Positions 45,413-58,200 of a stretch of DNA of 64,000 nt are shown here, piece by piece. The notes beneath the pieces were generated by a model. The model searched no databases. It was given only the letters and a program-made list of their open reading frames with translations, and was not told where the DNA came from. A program made the position numbers and the translations under genes. Positions within the stretch are counted from its first letter, which is position 1. Every line of letters starts with the position of its first letter. Origin of the DNA: Cannabis sativa (taxonomy: Eukaryota > Streptophyta > Magnoliopsida > Rosales > Cannabaceae); NCBI RefSeq assembly GCF_029168945.1, contig NC_083602.1, positions 75,102,600 to 75,166,599 on the forward strand, read 5' to 3'.

Positions 45413-46224
45413 CGCGACTAAATTCACAGTATACAAAATCCTAAAGATCTAGGTAAATCTCACAATTATGCGAGTATTCAAAGTGTTCATCCGAATACCC
45501 GCGAGTATTCAAAGCATGAAAGAGTGCCTATTCAAGTATTTCTTATACAGCATGCGGTTATGCCAATTTACAGGTCATTTTTTATGAAATTATCCAGTTT
45601 TTCACCTAAAAACATAGCCTCATACATATCCCCTACGAACATTCATTCTTAAACCCTCTCATGCATATTAAAAACCCAGAAAACAGTGTTCCCACTCGAG
45701 CAGAAAAAGAAATGCAGTGAATTTTCGAAAACTAACCTTTACTTCTGAAAAATCTGTTCCCACGATTCGTCCTTGACAACACTGTAGAATCAAGGAAAAA
45801 CCCACGGAGAAAGGCAAAAAAAACTGGGTAATTTATGAAGGTATTTTTGGAAAGTTTTCTCTGAGAGAGAAGAAACAAGGAAGTTTGAAGAAGTTAAAGA
45901 AAATGAGGGAAAATGGGCTTTTTGGTTCGAATCAGGGGGTTTAAATACCCAAATCCCTCATTAATTGGGATCGCGACACGTGGCAATTAGAAGGCCTAGA
46001 GTCGCCCATTCCAACGGCCAAAGATGGCCACGCTTACACAGAAACCGAAGAGTTCTTTGACGTGGCATAATAAATGCAATAAAAAGTAATGATTACAGCC
46101 GTCATTTTTCGAAACCCTCGAAGGGACAACCAAAGGTCACCTTCTCGTGACAACCTTTCACCTGTCTCTCGAATATAGTTTCCCTTCGTGACCGCACCTG
46201 TCACATCGCGAAACTAGGGGCATG

Positions 46225-47069
46225 TGTTATAGTGAGATTTCTCTCACCTAGAAACTCGAGACCAGACCCCTATTTAAAGGACACGTATATTCAGGTTTCC
46301 CAAAGAAAGCTGAAATGTCCCTAAGGGACTCCTCGAAGTTTTGAACCTTGCTTAAGATAGAATCAGCGAGAGGTAGCGAGCATGACCGAAGTCTAATCGC
46401 ATCCAAGACAAGAGAGTAGCTCGCATATATCAAACTATATGCGAGTATCCTCCCCATGTCCATGTATAACCCAGGAGAACGACTCTCTGTAAATGCGAGT
46501 TGGTCCTAAGAACCCTGCAGCCTTTATAAAGTAATATAGACTAGCGTGTCTAGGTCCTATCAGCCCGTCATGCGATGTCCACAAAAGGTGACTACCTAAG
46601 GGTGCAGACATCCTAAACATAAACGATAAACCCGCGAGTTTATCATCAGAATATGAACAGTCAACTCGCAGATTTGGAAGATGCATGCGTTGATGAACTT
46701 AGTAACTGTTGTTCATTTATTAATGTTAACGTTGTTTAGTTAATTATTGTAATTCAATATGTAAAAACGGATTGACAATGAATGCAATCCTTGTATAACT
46801 AATTGGACACCTGCTTTGTATATAAAGGGGTGATCCACCGTGAAATGGCACCTACGAAACTCTTGCTACAGTGGACTAAGCAGACCGTGATCTGACTGAA
46901 CCACTATATTTCTTTGTCTCTTTGTTATTTCCAGTTTTTGTTAATCATTTCTCATTCCCAGTTTGAGTACTCGCCATTCTAGGTTGAATACTCGCACTTG
47001 TTCTCCACGTAAATTTCTTCTTGTTACTAATAATATCATATAATCTGGTGTTGCGAAATTCACTCGACA
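46225..47069 (+). repeat. 3' LTR of Tat gypsy element 2
   Basis: Starts TGTTATAG after the purine-rich AACTAGGGGCA and ends CACTCGACA. The end resembles the gypsy LTR at 48771-51385 (TCTGG(T)GTTGCGAAA versus TCTGGTTGCCGAAAA). A TATA-like TATATAAAGG lies near 46820. It abuts the antisense coding sequence of element 3 at 47070, so element 2 probably inserted into that gene. The boundaries come from termini only; no partner LTR is in the window. Confidence 0.55.
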
Positions 47070-47799
47070 AAAGTTCGAACGCTTAAAAGCTTTGAACCCG
47101 GAGGAAAAGAAAAACCTACGGCAATATTCTTTAACGTTCTTTTGAAAATTAAAGGGTATCAGGGGTCTCGTTGGGCGGGTGAGCTTGTAATTTATAAAAA
47201 TTGTCTTTAAACTTGTCCCCCTTTTTGGGGACAAAAAGTAGTTCATAAAAATACAAAATTTCATTGGGGTTGGGAGCGGCCCAACCCCTGGCAGCATAAA
47301 AGATGAAAAGGCCTGACAACAGGCGATAGGCTTGAGGTATCAACTGGTATGGTAAAAGTCTAACGAAAACTAGAAAGTCGATGAAGTAATCTTGGAGAGG
47401 TAGCATGGCCCCGGACATGAGATGGGTTTCGCTCCAGGCTCCAAAACCATTGTAGTTGCGGTTTGGCGTCTCCTCATCCCTCGAGAGATGGTGATAAACT
47501 CTGGAGCTAGATGGCTTGATCCCAACCACGGTCACTATCTTCTCCAAGTGGTAGGCATAAGTCAGCGTCAAGTAGAGTTCGTCAGCTTCCCAGCCATTGG
47601 AACGATAAGAAAACATTTTGTAAGCGACAAGACCCTTCATAACTTCCTCCAAGGTGGCCAACTTCTTTGGCTCTTTCTTAGAAGACTTTGCGCCAGTGGC
47701 AGCTAGGGTTGACATAGGATTGGCTTGGTGAAGCTCGAGAATCTCCTGGTCGAACCCGAAGAAATCATGATTGTGAAGGTCTTGGAGAACTTCACTCAT
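47070..47799 (-). pseudogene. Antisense additional gene of Tat gypsy element 3, truncated
   Basis: A minus-strand frame starting at an ATG at 47799 just after CTTTCAG, the same arrangement as in element 2. It runs to a stop at 47149. Motifs include an NRNYNGFG region, MLPLQDYFIDFLVF, LSGLFIFYAARGW and NEILYFYELLFVPKKG, which parallel the broken copy in gypsy element 1. After about 47,165 the similarity appears to continue in another frame (FQKNVKEYCRRFFF) until the LTR of element 2 cuts it at 47070. It is therefore frameshifted and truncated. Function unknown. Confidence 0.65.
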
Positions 47800-48770
47800 C
47801 TGAAAGGTAAAAAATCCAGCAGTTAGCCCCCACATCAAACCTTAAGTCAAAAAGGAGAATGGGGGTCCCCTAACCGCTGGAAAGAGGCCCCTTCGGATGA
47901 ATGTTATGAGGAATCAAACGATTCGCAATGAAATCGGGTGAAGACTATCCAAGCATCGTGGGAAATTAAAGGAAAAGAACAGAAGACGTGCAATGGCAGT
48001 GTCAAACTGCCCAAAAGGGGCACATGGGGAACAAAAGCCAGAAATTCTTTGACTTCGCCCCTTAAAAATATAATGACAAAAGAAAAATAAACGCATCATC
48101 AGACATCCACTGAAGGAGGTGTTACACAGGCGGCAACCATGGCCGTCATTCAAAAAAAAAAAACAAAACAGACAAACATGTACATTATTTCCCCAAGGAA
48201 AAGCTACTACCACTACTTGCCCTAGCAAACAAAGAAGAGGTATTTATATAGAAAGGACTTACACAATGAGGGCAAGGCAGGGGCAGAGAATGTCGTATGA
48301 TGGTAGTGCTTCGCCTAACAACGACAGAGGAAAAGTAGGAGGAAATCGGGAACCTCTGGAATTTTGTTGAGAGGGTTTGAAAATCTAAAAATTGAAGGGC
48401 AGTAAAAGTAACCCAGTCAATAGAAGTGCTGGTTTTTATAGGCCATTTGTGCATGAAACAACATCAAATAAGTACCATCGTACGGTGGGGGTTCACAATG
48501 GTTCAAATCCCTTGATCCAACGCACATGATGAAAAAGCATGAAGAGAAGAAAGGGCGGTTGAAACGTTTGAGTATCTTTCTGACATCAGCATTGATGGAG
48601 GGGTCTGTGAATAGGCGGGGAACTAATCGTTGCCTGTTAAGAGACAAGGAAGAATGAGGACGATCATAACTAGGGCCCACACGCTCAAGGCACGTGTCAC
48701 AACATTCATTGAGGCCGGAGACAACGTAGAAGTCTTATTTATCTATGACTAAATAAGACTTGGGGATAAA
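47800..48770. other. Gypsy element 3: antisense-gene upstream region
   Basis: Sequence between the antisense gene and the gypsy 3' LTR, probably the antisense leader and promoter. It has a poly-A run near 48155 and GCACGTGTCA near 48690. It ends in AAGACTTGGGGATAAA, a purine-rich tract directly before the LTR. The minus-strand ORFs here (for example 47914-48228) show no domain. Confidence 0.45.
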
Positions 48771-51385
48771 TGTTGCCCCAAGTTTTTCTCAATATATGTG
48801 GCAATCTCAGCATAGGACACATGGCAAACTAAGACCCATTACCCAGGGCACTTACCCAAATCCCCTCTAAAGGGATCAACAACTAGTCCAAGAGCAAGCT
48901 CCCGGATGTGGGAAAAGTATGTTGGAAATTATTTTACCAGGATCTTAGATCTACTCACAAGTATGTTTATTAACATCCTAAATATAAACTTTCTAAAACG
49001 ATGAAATAAACACATATAAAGTTTAGGAAACCTTACATTGGTTGCAGCGGAATATAATGACTCCTTCCGTTCAGATATCTAGCCCTTGATTCCTTTCTGT
49101 AGTAGAGCATTATCAATATCTGAACCTGGATATCTTTCTCTGAATCTTTGATGCTGAAATTCCTTCTTGCTGAAAGTCTTTCTTCACGATCTTCCTCACT
49201 ATGATTGAGGTATCACTTGCTGTGTGTGGGCACTACTCTCACACTAAGATTTTCGAAACTGAAGAGGGAAGGAGAAAGAGAAGGGTCAGCCAAAGATAGG
49301 GAGAGAGAAGGCTCAGTTTTTTTTCTGAATCAGAAGTGTAGAAATTTAAGTGTAGAAATTTCCTGAAGCCTTCACTATCTATTTATAGCATTCCACTAGG
49401 GTTAGGTTTGAATTATTTGGCATTAAAATAATAAAAAAATCAGTTTAAATTTCCTACAAAAGTGGCTGGCCCTATACAAGTGGATTTAGGCCTCACTTTT
49501 TGCAATTTTGCAGTTTTATCTTTTCTGCATCTGATTTTCTCAAAAACGCCAATTTTCTAATTCAACCATTTAAATGCCAATTCTAACTATTTAATAACTA
49601 TAAATAATTATTAAATAATATTATCATTTATCATATTTATTAATTGAACCATACAAAGTATCATAATTAACAAATATGCCCCTATAAAACTCTTTCTTTA
49701 CAATTTCGCCCTTACTTAGTGAAAAATTCACAAATAGACATAGTCTAATTTGAGAATTATAATTGATTAATCAAAACCAATTACATGAGTCTTACAAGCA
49801 ATATTATCTCAACTAGTGGGGGGACCATGGGTCTATATAACCGAGCTTCCAATAAGTAGATCAAGAATTTAGCACTAAAATTCACAAACTTATTAATTCT
49901 TCGTTGAATCCACGCATAGAACTTAGAATTGCACTCTCAATATATAGAATGCTCTATATGTTCCACCATATAGACACATCATTAGTTATCCATTGTTATA
50001 ATCCTAATTTGATCAATGATCCTCTATATGAATGATCTACACTGTAAAAGGATTAAATTACCGTTACACCCTACAATGTATTTATTCCTTAAAACACTTG
50101 ACCCCGTATAAATGATATTTCAGCTTATGTGAAATGAGTACTCCACCATTTATGTTCGTTTGGTCAAGCTCGAAGGAGATCATCCTTTGCTTACTATTCG
50201 CCAGATAGAAGCTATAGATTCCATGTTTATGATAGCGCTCCCACTCAATTGCACTACCGTGTTCCCAAAATGTACGTATCACCCTGACCTAAAAGTAGGC
50301 TTAACTAACAAATCAAAGAACACGAATAGCCTTTCAAGATTGAGCCTAATCATAACAGGATTAAGAACATTTGATCTAGGATCAACTAGGCGATATTGAC
50401 TTGAATAGATATTACGGTAAGTTTAATAAATCTAAGTCAAAGTTCAATATCGGTCCCTTCCGATGCATACTCCATGCATCCAACCTGAGCTTTACTTTAA
50501 CCAATGCTCTGGAAAGAACATAGCATTTCTCCAAATGCAAGTAAACTCTTGTTGTAGATTATCATATCAGTAAAACCCTATGTCTGATAAATCTAGGAAA
50601 CTTTATTCACATAGTCATGTTTACTTTCCAATGTGTTGATGGCACAATAAACAGGATCAAGTATGTGAAAAGGGTTTCAGATGAATTTATACATTATGTA
50701 CATATAATCATGAAATAAATCATGTGAACCATGCAACATTAAATGTTATTTCTGATCTATATTAATAAGTAAATCTGATTATATTGAAATGAGTTCTATT
50801 TAGGGCATAAAACCCAACAAAGTAGCCCTGCTTCCTTTCCGGGAGGTGAAGGGCGTATGAACCCCTTCGGACTAGCGAAACTAGAAATGAATGGTCATCT
50901 TGCATTTAATGCAGTATGGGGGAAGCGTCAGGAAACATCCATAAGAGGACGTGTCAGACGTCATAAACCCGTCTTCTAGCGATTACACGATAATCAATGG
51001 TGCAAGTGACAGCTCCATTATGAAGAATCACATCAATCAAGAAGGGATGAAAGCTAATCTTACCTGAAACCTAGACAGCCTACGTAGGTTGTGAATGCCC
51101 TATTTCATACATTTGGGAACTTGTGCGTGCCCATAGATGACACTTAAAGATAATTAAGACCTTTCTTCTTCCTACGAATCACTATAAATACCCCTCAACA
51201 AAATTAATGAGGGGATCGGAAATAGAACACAAAAAATATTCTTTGTAAAGAAACACCCACCTATTAATAGAAGAGACTCGTGGACTACGACTCATTAATG
51301 CCCGAACTACGTAAAAATATATGCATTAACTCTCCCTAAGCTATCATTATTACATTATATATCTGGTTGCCGAAAATCTCGATCA
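48771..51385 (+). repeat. 3' LTR of Tat gypsy element 3, split by a solo copia LTR
   Basis: Begins TGTTGCCCC after the purine tract and ends near CTCGATCA at 51385. Without the nested copia LTR (48920-50819) and one copy of its duplication it is about 710 bp, in the range of the other two gypsy LTRs. A TATA-like CTATAAATACC lies near 51180. The right boundary is uncertain by a few bases. It forms the left border of the ATG18 gene's upstream region. Confidence 0.55.
48920..50819 (-). repeat. Solo copia LTR with intact target-site duplication
   Basis: A 1900-bp LTR, TGTTGG to CCCAACA, flanked by the perfect duplication AAGTA (48915-48919 and 50820-50824). There is no internal sequence. Its last 130 bp match those of A, D and E rather than those of B and C. 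Confidence 0.93.
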
Positions 51386-51690
51386 ATAAAATGCATAAAA
51401 AAAATTATTAAATTTTTTCAAATCTTTCATTAGAATGATATTTCCTTCTATTTTAAAATAGAATAATCATTCCACCAAAATGAAAGAAAGACCATTTCAC
51501 TAGAATAATATTTCAATACTTTAAAATGCAACCTAACAAAAAAATGGAATAAAAGAGTTTCCCAAGTTCTATTCCATTTTATTACTCTAACCAAAGACCA
51601 CCTAAATATTATATAAATACCACAATTTCGTGAGACATATTAACTCATTTTAAAATCATTTATGTTGTGTAGTTGGAACGTGTTGCTTAT
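51386..51690. other. Upstream region of ATG18 gene with possible MITE remnant
   Basis: An AT-rich stretch. The part ending at about 51602 reads, on the minus strand, GGTGGTCTTTGGTTAGAG then AATAAAATGGAATAG, a pattern resembling the end of PIF/Harbinger-type miniature elements. No matching opposite end is visible, so it would be truncated. Otherwise nothing is recognised. Confidence 0.3.
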
Positions 51691-51699
51691 GGAATAAAC

Positions 51700-51709
51700 T
51701 ATATAGATA
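51700..51709 (+). promoter_or_regulatory. Probable TATA box of the ATG18 gene
   Basis: TATATAGATA lies about 500 bp before the start codon. It is followed by a leader with a long CT-rich tract (about 51918-51968), common in plant 5' UTRs. The transcription start is not determined. Confidence 0.45.
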
Positions 51710-52114
51710 GAGTCGTGCGGAGGGCATACAAGTAAAGGTATAAGTGGAAGGGATTAGAAGTCAAAACGGTAACGTTTGAATAGATTGGAAAAGAAGACAT
51801 GAAACGAAAACTGAAGAAGAGGCAAGAGAGGGTGAGTTTGAGATTTCCAAAAGTTGCTCACAGCTTAGAGTGCAATTAACTCAATTGTATTTTTCCATCT
51901 CAAACACAAGCCAACCGTCTTTCTTTCTCTCTCTTCTCTCTTCTCTTTTCTTTTCTTTCTCTCTGTCCGTGTTAAGGTCAAAACTCACAAAGCCATCATC
52001 ATCATCGTCGTCTTCGTCATCAACAACAACAACCACCACCACGACCAACTCCCCACAAAACGACGTCGTTTTAGTCTTTTTCTCTTTTTGCCTCAATTTC
52101 TTCGCCGGATTCTT

Positions 52115-52216
52115 ATGCTATTTCCGATCGCTTGGTCGACGGGGACCATTCTCCCGGTAACTTACAGGTTGCTGGTTAACTTAAACAAGGTCTTACTATC
52201 TGACTATGAAGAATAA
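52115..52216 (+). promoter_or_regulatory. Upstream ORF overlapping the ATG18 start
   Basis: An ATG at 52115-52117 opens a 33-codon frame ending in TAA at 52214-52216, eleven bases past the start of the main coding sequence (52206) and in a different frame. Ribosomes that use it could not simply re-start at the main ATG, so it could lower translation. It assumes that no leader intron removes this ATG. A second short upstream ORF starts at 51799. Confidence 0.5.
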
Positions 52217-55200
52217 CCATAACAAGGCTAATAATAACTCCAATTCCAGCAATGGCTTTCTTCCCAATTCTTTGAAATTCATTTCTTCTTGTATTAAGAC
52301 CGCATCTTCTGGCGTTCGTTCGGCCAGCGCCTCCGTCGCTGCTTCTATATCCGGCGACCCCAACGCCCATAAAGACCAGGTTCTTATTTTTAATTTCTAC
52401 CATTAAAATCTCTTTTTGGTACTATATATATATTACTATATTTGAATGTATAGATATTTTTTTTTTATTTCAATTTTTGATTTTCATTAATTTGGAATTA
52501 GGTTTCTTTTCCCTGGATTTGGGATATGTATATTCTCTGTGTTTGGTTACGGAGAAAGTTGAGGGACACGATGGAAAATCGAAATCGCGAATTCTAGGTT
52601 TGATGTTGTTTGGATTTTCTTTTGCGGTTGAATCTTATCGTGTATTGGGTGGATGCTGATTAAATTTTAAGAGAGGAAAACTGAGTGGAATGTAGAGGCA
52701 ATAGCTTTTTAGTTTTCGGGAACGGATGTTTCTCTAGTTTAATTATTTTGGCTAGAATAGAAAGTGAAATGAAGGATTTTGACCGTTGCATTTTATTTGA
52801 TAGTGTAGAGTGATGGTTTAGGGGTGATGCAGTTGATTGCGAATAATTTGGGTAAAATTTTTTCCATTTTTGATTGCTTGGAGCATTAAGTTTTATTGTT
52901 GAGGAGGTACAACCTGGAATATTAGCCAATTTAGAACTATTGTAGTTGTTAAGGAAGGAAATGATAACTTACATGTGGCTTTTTTGGAATGATAAGGGTT
53001 CATTTGAATGCTTAATTCTCTTTCACCTTCATTATTTGCGAGTTTGAACAATGAAAAGCTTTTATTTTTAATTTAATTTGTGCATGCTGCGTAGTATTTA
53101 GTTTCAATTCACCCACGAGCATTGCCTGACCTTTTTGCGGCCTAACAGGTGCTGTGTGCTTGTGTTGACAAACTAGAGCTTGGTCCAACTTTCATTAAAC
53201 ATGTACTCTTACTCGGCTATTCCAATGGGTTTCAAGTCCTGGATGTGGAAAATGCCTCCAGTGTCGGTGAACTCGTTTCGAAACGCGATGATCCAGTTAC
53301 ATTTTTGCAGATGCAGCCTCGGCCTACAAAATCCAACAGTGATGAAGGATTCGCAGCATCACATCCTTTACTTTTGGTTGTTGCATGCGATGAAACACAG
53401 AGCTCAGGTCTGATGCAAAATGGGAGAGATGTGTTGGCCAGAAATGGTTATAGTGAACATCAAAATGGACACCCTGTTTATTCACCAACTGCTGTTCGGT
53501 TTTACTCACTGAGGTCTCACAATTACGTCCATGTATTGAGATTTCGCTCAACTGTGTATATGGTCCGATGTAGTCCACAAATAGTGGCTGTTGGTCTTGC
53601 ATCACAAGTAAGCTTTGGCTTGTAATTTTATGGGATACTATTGTTATTTTTCAGTTGTTAATATCCACTATCCAGTAAGTTCCTTTTGGATTGGTTCCCT
53701 GTCATTTAACAAAGTGGAATATTTAGATTGGACTTCTTGTTTACTTTTAGATGATTACTTTCTGACAAATTGGAACTTGGCTGAGTTGTCAACATTTTTT
53801 TGTATGTGTATTTTCTTCCAGATATATTGCTTCGATCCAGTCACTCTTCAGAGTAAATTTAGTGTCCTCACTTTCCCAGTCCCACAGTTGGGAGTCCAAG
53901 GAATGGTTGTGGCTAATATTGGTTATGGACCCATGGCCGTTGGTCCAAGATGGTTGGCTTATGCTTCGAATAACCCACTGCAGTCAAATGTGGGACGGCT
54001 AAGTCCACAGAGTCTTACTCCACCAGGTGTCAGTCCATCAACATCACCCAGCAATGGAAGTTTGATGGCTCGGTATGCTAAGGAATCTAGTAAGCAATTA
54101 GCTGCTGGGATATTAAATTTGGGTGACATGGGTTATAAAACTTTGTCTAAATACTATCAAGAACTTGTACCCGACGGTTCTGGCTCTCCTGTTCCATCAA
54201 ACTGTAGTTGGAAAGTAGGTCGGGGGCATTTGACAGAATCAGAGATTGCTGGAATGGTTAGTCTTTATTATAAAAGAAAACTATTATTGAGACCCATGGA
54301 ATCATAATAATAGTTTGAGTTGCACAAATGCAAGAAAAGAAAAGATTTGTTTGGTTTTATACACAGAAACAAATAGCTACTCATAGTTTTGGAAAGTATA
54401 ATTTTTAGTGGTAGAGCATTAAAGTAGAAAGTTAATATTGTCAACCTGTGGGCTTGTTAACTTTAAAGTAGAAAGTTATTATAAAAGATAATAACTATTA
54501 TTGAGACCCGTGAAATTATAATCATAATTTGAGCTGCACAAATGCAAGAAAAGAAAAGATTTGTTTGGTTTGGTTTTATACACAGAAACAAATACATACT
54601 CATGGTTTTGGAAATTTAATTTTTAGTGGTAAAGCTTTAAAGTAGAAAGGTAATATTGCCAACCTGTTGATTTGTTTCAAGAAATGATTTTTGTGTGATT
54701 ATTCAAATACCATTCCAGGTTGTCGTGCAAGATTTTACATCAAAAGCTATTGTTTCACAGTTTAGAGCTCACACTAGTCCAATTTCTGCTCTTTGTTTCG
54801 ACCCAAGTGGGACTCTTCTTGTTACGGCCTCAATTCATGGCAACAATATCAACATTTTTCGAATTATGCCTTCCTGCTCGCACATGGGTTCAGGTACTCA
54901 AAATTATGACTGGAGTACTTCTCATGTGCACCTTTACAAGCTTCATCGAGGCATGACATCTGCTGTATGTTCCTGTCCTCAACGTCTTCTAATTGTTTTT
55001 TTTTTTGTTGTTGATTAATCTGAGGGTTTTTCTATTGTTCTTGTCATGCAGGTGATACAGGATATTTGTTTTAGTCAATATAGCCAATGGGTTTCTATTA
55101 TTACATCCAGGGGGACCTCCCATATTTTTGCTCTTTCTCCCTTTGGTGGTGAGACTGTTCTTCAAGCACATAATTCTCCTGCTGATGGGCCTACTCTTTT

Positions 55201-58200
55201 ACCTACCCTGTCTTTACCCTGGTGGTCCAGTTCGTCTTTCACTGTGAACAAGCAATCTTTTTCTCCACCACCACAACCTGTAACCCTTTCTGTTGTTAGC
55301 AGAATAAAAAACAACAGCTCTGGTTGGCTGAATACAGTTAGTAATGCTGCATCATCAGCAGCAGGAAAGATGCTTTTGCCTTCTGGGGCCATGACTGCGG
55401 TTTTTCATAGTTGTGTTCCTCCTGATTTGCAACCTGGCCATGCTAAGGTGAATGCTTTGGAGCGTCTGTTGGTTTATGCTCCTTCTGGTCATGTAATTCA
55501 GTATAATTTACTTCCATCAGTGGGGGGAGAGTCTACTGAATCTGCTTCAAGAAGTGGGCCGGGTTCTTCCCTTCAGATGCAGGATGATGAGCTGAGAGTG
55601 AAAGTCGAACCTGTTCAGTGGTGGGATGTTTGTCGAAGGACTGATTGGCCCGAAAGAGATGAATGTATTTCTGGGATTACATGTAGGAAACAAGAAGCTA
55701 TGGAGATGGTCATGGACGTTTCTGATTGTGAAGATAATGATACAAGGGATAAGGAGTTGGTAAAACCTCATGAAAAGTCCCATTTATATATTTCTAATGC
55801 TGAGGTCCAAATAAACTCTGGAAGGATACCGATTTGGCAAAATGCAAAGGTACGTGTTCAATTTGAAATTTGTGACCCATTATGTCATTGTTGTCTTTTA
55901 TTTGTTGTAATCCTGTGGCTTATAACTGCAGATATCTTTCTTTACGATGAGTTCAATGGAGGCTAATAACATTACTGATGATTTAGCTGTTGGAGAGATT
56001 GAAATAGAAAAGATTCCTGTTAATGAGGTTGAAATTAAGCGAAAGGATCTTCTGCCTGTTTTTAATCATTTTCCTGTGCTGCAGTCCAATTGGGGTGACA
56101 GGTAATTTTCACAGTGCACTTTATGTAACTGATTTGTTTTACTCTGCATGTAAAACCCTTCTATCAGTAGTTTCTTTTTGTTAGAACAGTTTTTAGTGAC
56201 ATGTATTATGTCTCGTTGTTCTGCGTTGAGGAAAATTCATATTTAAACAATCAGACTATTTTCTAATAAACATTTTACATTTACATATTAGCGTGTTCTA
56301 CCATTCCCCCCACCCTCACCCAAAACTAAAAAAACCATGCTCTACGATCTAGACTCTAGAACATCTAACTCTGTTCACAAGGCACCTCTCAATTTGAGGT
56401 GAGTAATAAATGTTTTTAGTGTTTATTGGATAGAAAGAAATGGCAGAATATTTGATTGATAAGTTTAATGAGACAGACTAGCTTTATGGTGTCATGGTGA
56501 CATGAACTTTGTACTTATTCCTTTCTCAGCATGACATCGAGATTGGAGTTTCCATTTGTAAATGTTATATTTACAGTAAATTCTTGTATACTTTTATTTT
56601 TTGTTTTGGTTTGATTTGATGGAACTCTGTCCTTGTATTTTTTCAAAAAAAAACATGTTTTTGTTTTTTCATTTAAAAAATGCATTTAGGGTGAGGCGTG
56701 AGGTGCCTGTTGAGGTACACACATCAATAATGGGAGGCTTAAATTTTTACAGGTTTGATACTGTTTTTGAACTTTTTAGCTTAACAATAGAAGATTTTAG
56801 TAGATTTGGGGTAATAAAGGGTTTCAAGTTTTAACTAAGAAACCCTAGCATTTTAACATATATGCAGAGATTTAAAATAGCAAATTGCTTGTGACTTTAA
56901 CTTTTGATCTTGTACTTTTGACTTGTTTTTTATTATTTGGTGGTTTTTATTATATTAGTATTTTTTTTGAAGTTCTTTTATGGAACATACTTCAATCTAT
57001 AACAGTACAAAAGAACTTCAAAAGTCAAAACAAAAGTTCTGTTTTTACATCCATTATAGAAGTGTCTTGGATGCACAAGGGAACTTGTTACTTGTGGTGC
57101 CAACAGTTTCACTTTCCTGAATGATGCATTACTTTTTTATCGATGCTTCAAAAGTGTGTTTTGTTTCGAACTGACCTAGCTTCTCTATTTTTGAATGTGG
57201 CAGCTCGTGAGTTTACTAAAATATTGTGTGTAATGGCTGGCTGGTTTTGCAGGGGCCTTGTTGGGTCACATTCTTCTGCAGATTCTCACGAAGCTAAGGA
57301 AAACTTCTCGGAAATGTCTGTTATGTCTAATGCTAAGTTAGCATCAACTGGATCGTTTGAACCCTCAGATGGTAAGATTAGTATGTGATGCTGATATCAT
57401 TGTTGGCCATCTAAGGGGCTACTAATTCAAGTTCCTGTTTATTGTCATTTTTATCAGGAATTTTTGGGGATTCTTATTCATTGAGTCATCAATCTGCCAT
57501 TCAAAGTAGTGGGGGGAAAAATGGAAAATTTATATTCTCCTCGCGCCTGCAGAACCAAAGTTCTACAAACAAAGATTTAGTTTCATACTCTTCTAGACAA
57601 TCTACTTCAAATGTTTCTCATGTTGAGGATAGCACTTTTGCAACTGGACTATCTACTTTAGCGGACGACTCGATGTCTGCTGATAGAACTATATCAAAAG
57701 AGGTTCAGTCGGTTGATGGCGGTGGGCAAACTGATGGTTCAAACGTAAGTTCCAACCGTTCTGATTTGACTATGAACAGTCTTGATGAGGGACCAGTACA
57801 TGATTCACCAGATTTTGAACAGTATTTTCAAGAGGGCTATTGTAAAGCATCTGCTGAGAGTGACTGTCCTGAATCTAATGAAGTTGTCACTGATGTGGAT
57901 AGCAGCAGCAGTCCATGTGATGGGGAGAAATGTGAAGAAGATGGTGACAATGATGACATGCTTGGTGGCGTATTTGCTTTCTCCGAGGAAGGTGAGAACT
58001 TAAGATACTTCTAATTTACATTATTATTCTAAATTTTGTCTTAGCATTATGCGTTGTATAGTTCATGGTATGCTGATACCTGATCCAGCCTACATAATAG
58101 ATTCTGATGCGGGACATGCAAACTATATCGGTACATGTGCTACAAGGGTGGGTGGGTTAGAGTTTTAATGTAGGTATGCAAATTGTTGATTAACTTAGGA

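Larger units (their letters stand above)
45043..46224. other. Gypsy element 2: antisense-gene upstream region
   Basis: About 1.2 kb between the start of the antisense gene and the gypsy 3' LTR. It probably holds the antisense promoter. It contains two fold-back sequences (45171-45255 and 45289-45412) listed separately, and repeated GCGAGTATTCAAAG at about 45472 and 45502. No other gene is seen. Confidence 0.5.

Noticed and set aside
46435..46686. 83-codon minus-strand ORF inside gypsy LTR 2
   Set aside because: It lies within LTR sequence, has no recognisable domain and has no equivalent in the other gypsy LTRs.
51870..52160. 96-codon ORF with Ser and Thr runs, and its antisense partner
   Set aside because: It has no ATG start and covers the CT-rich leader and trinucleotide repeats of the ATG18 5' UTR.
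56102..57252. ORFs at 56601-56834 and 56885-57124 as possible extra ATG18 exons
   Set aside because: They have no similarity to the family, and the frame joins correctly from 56101 to 57253 (an AG|G arginine codon), so I treat the stretch as one intron.
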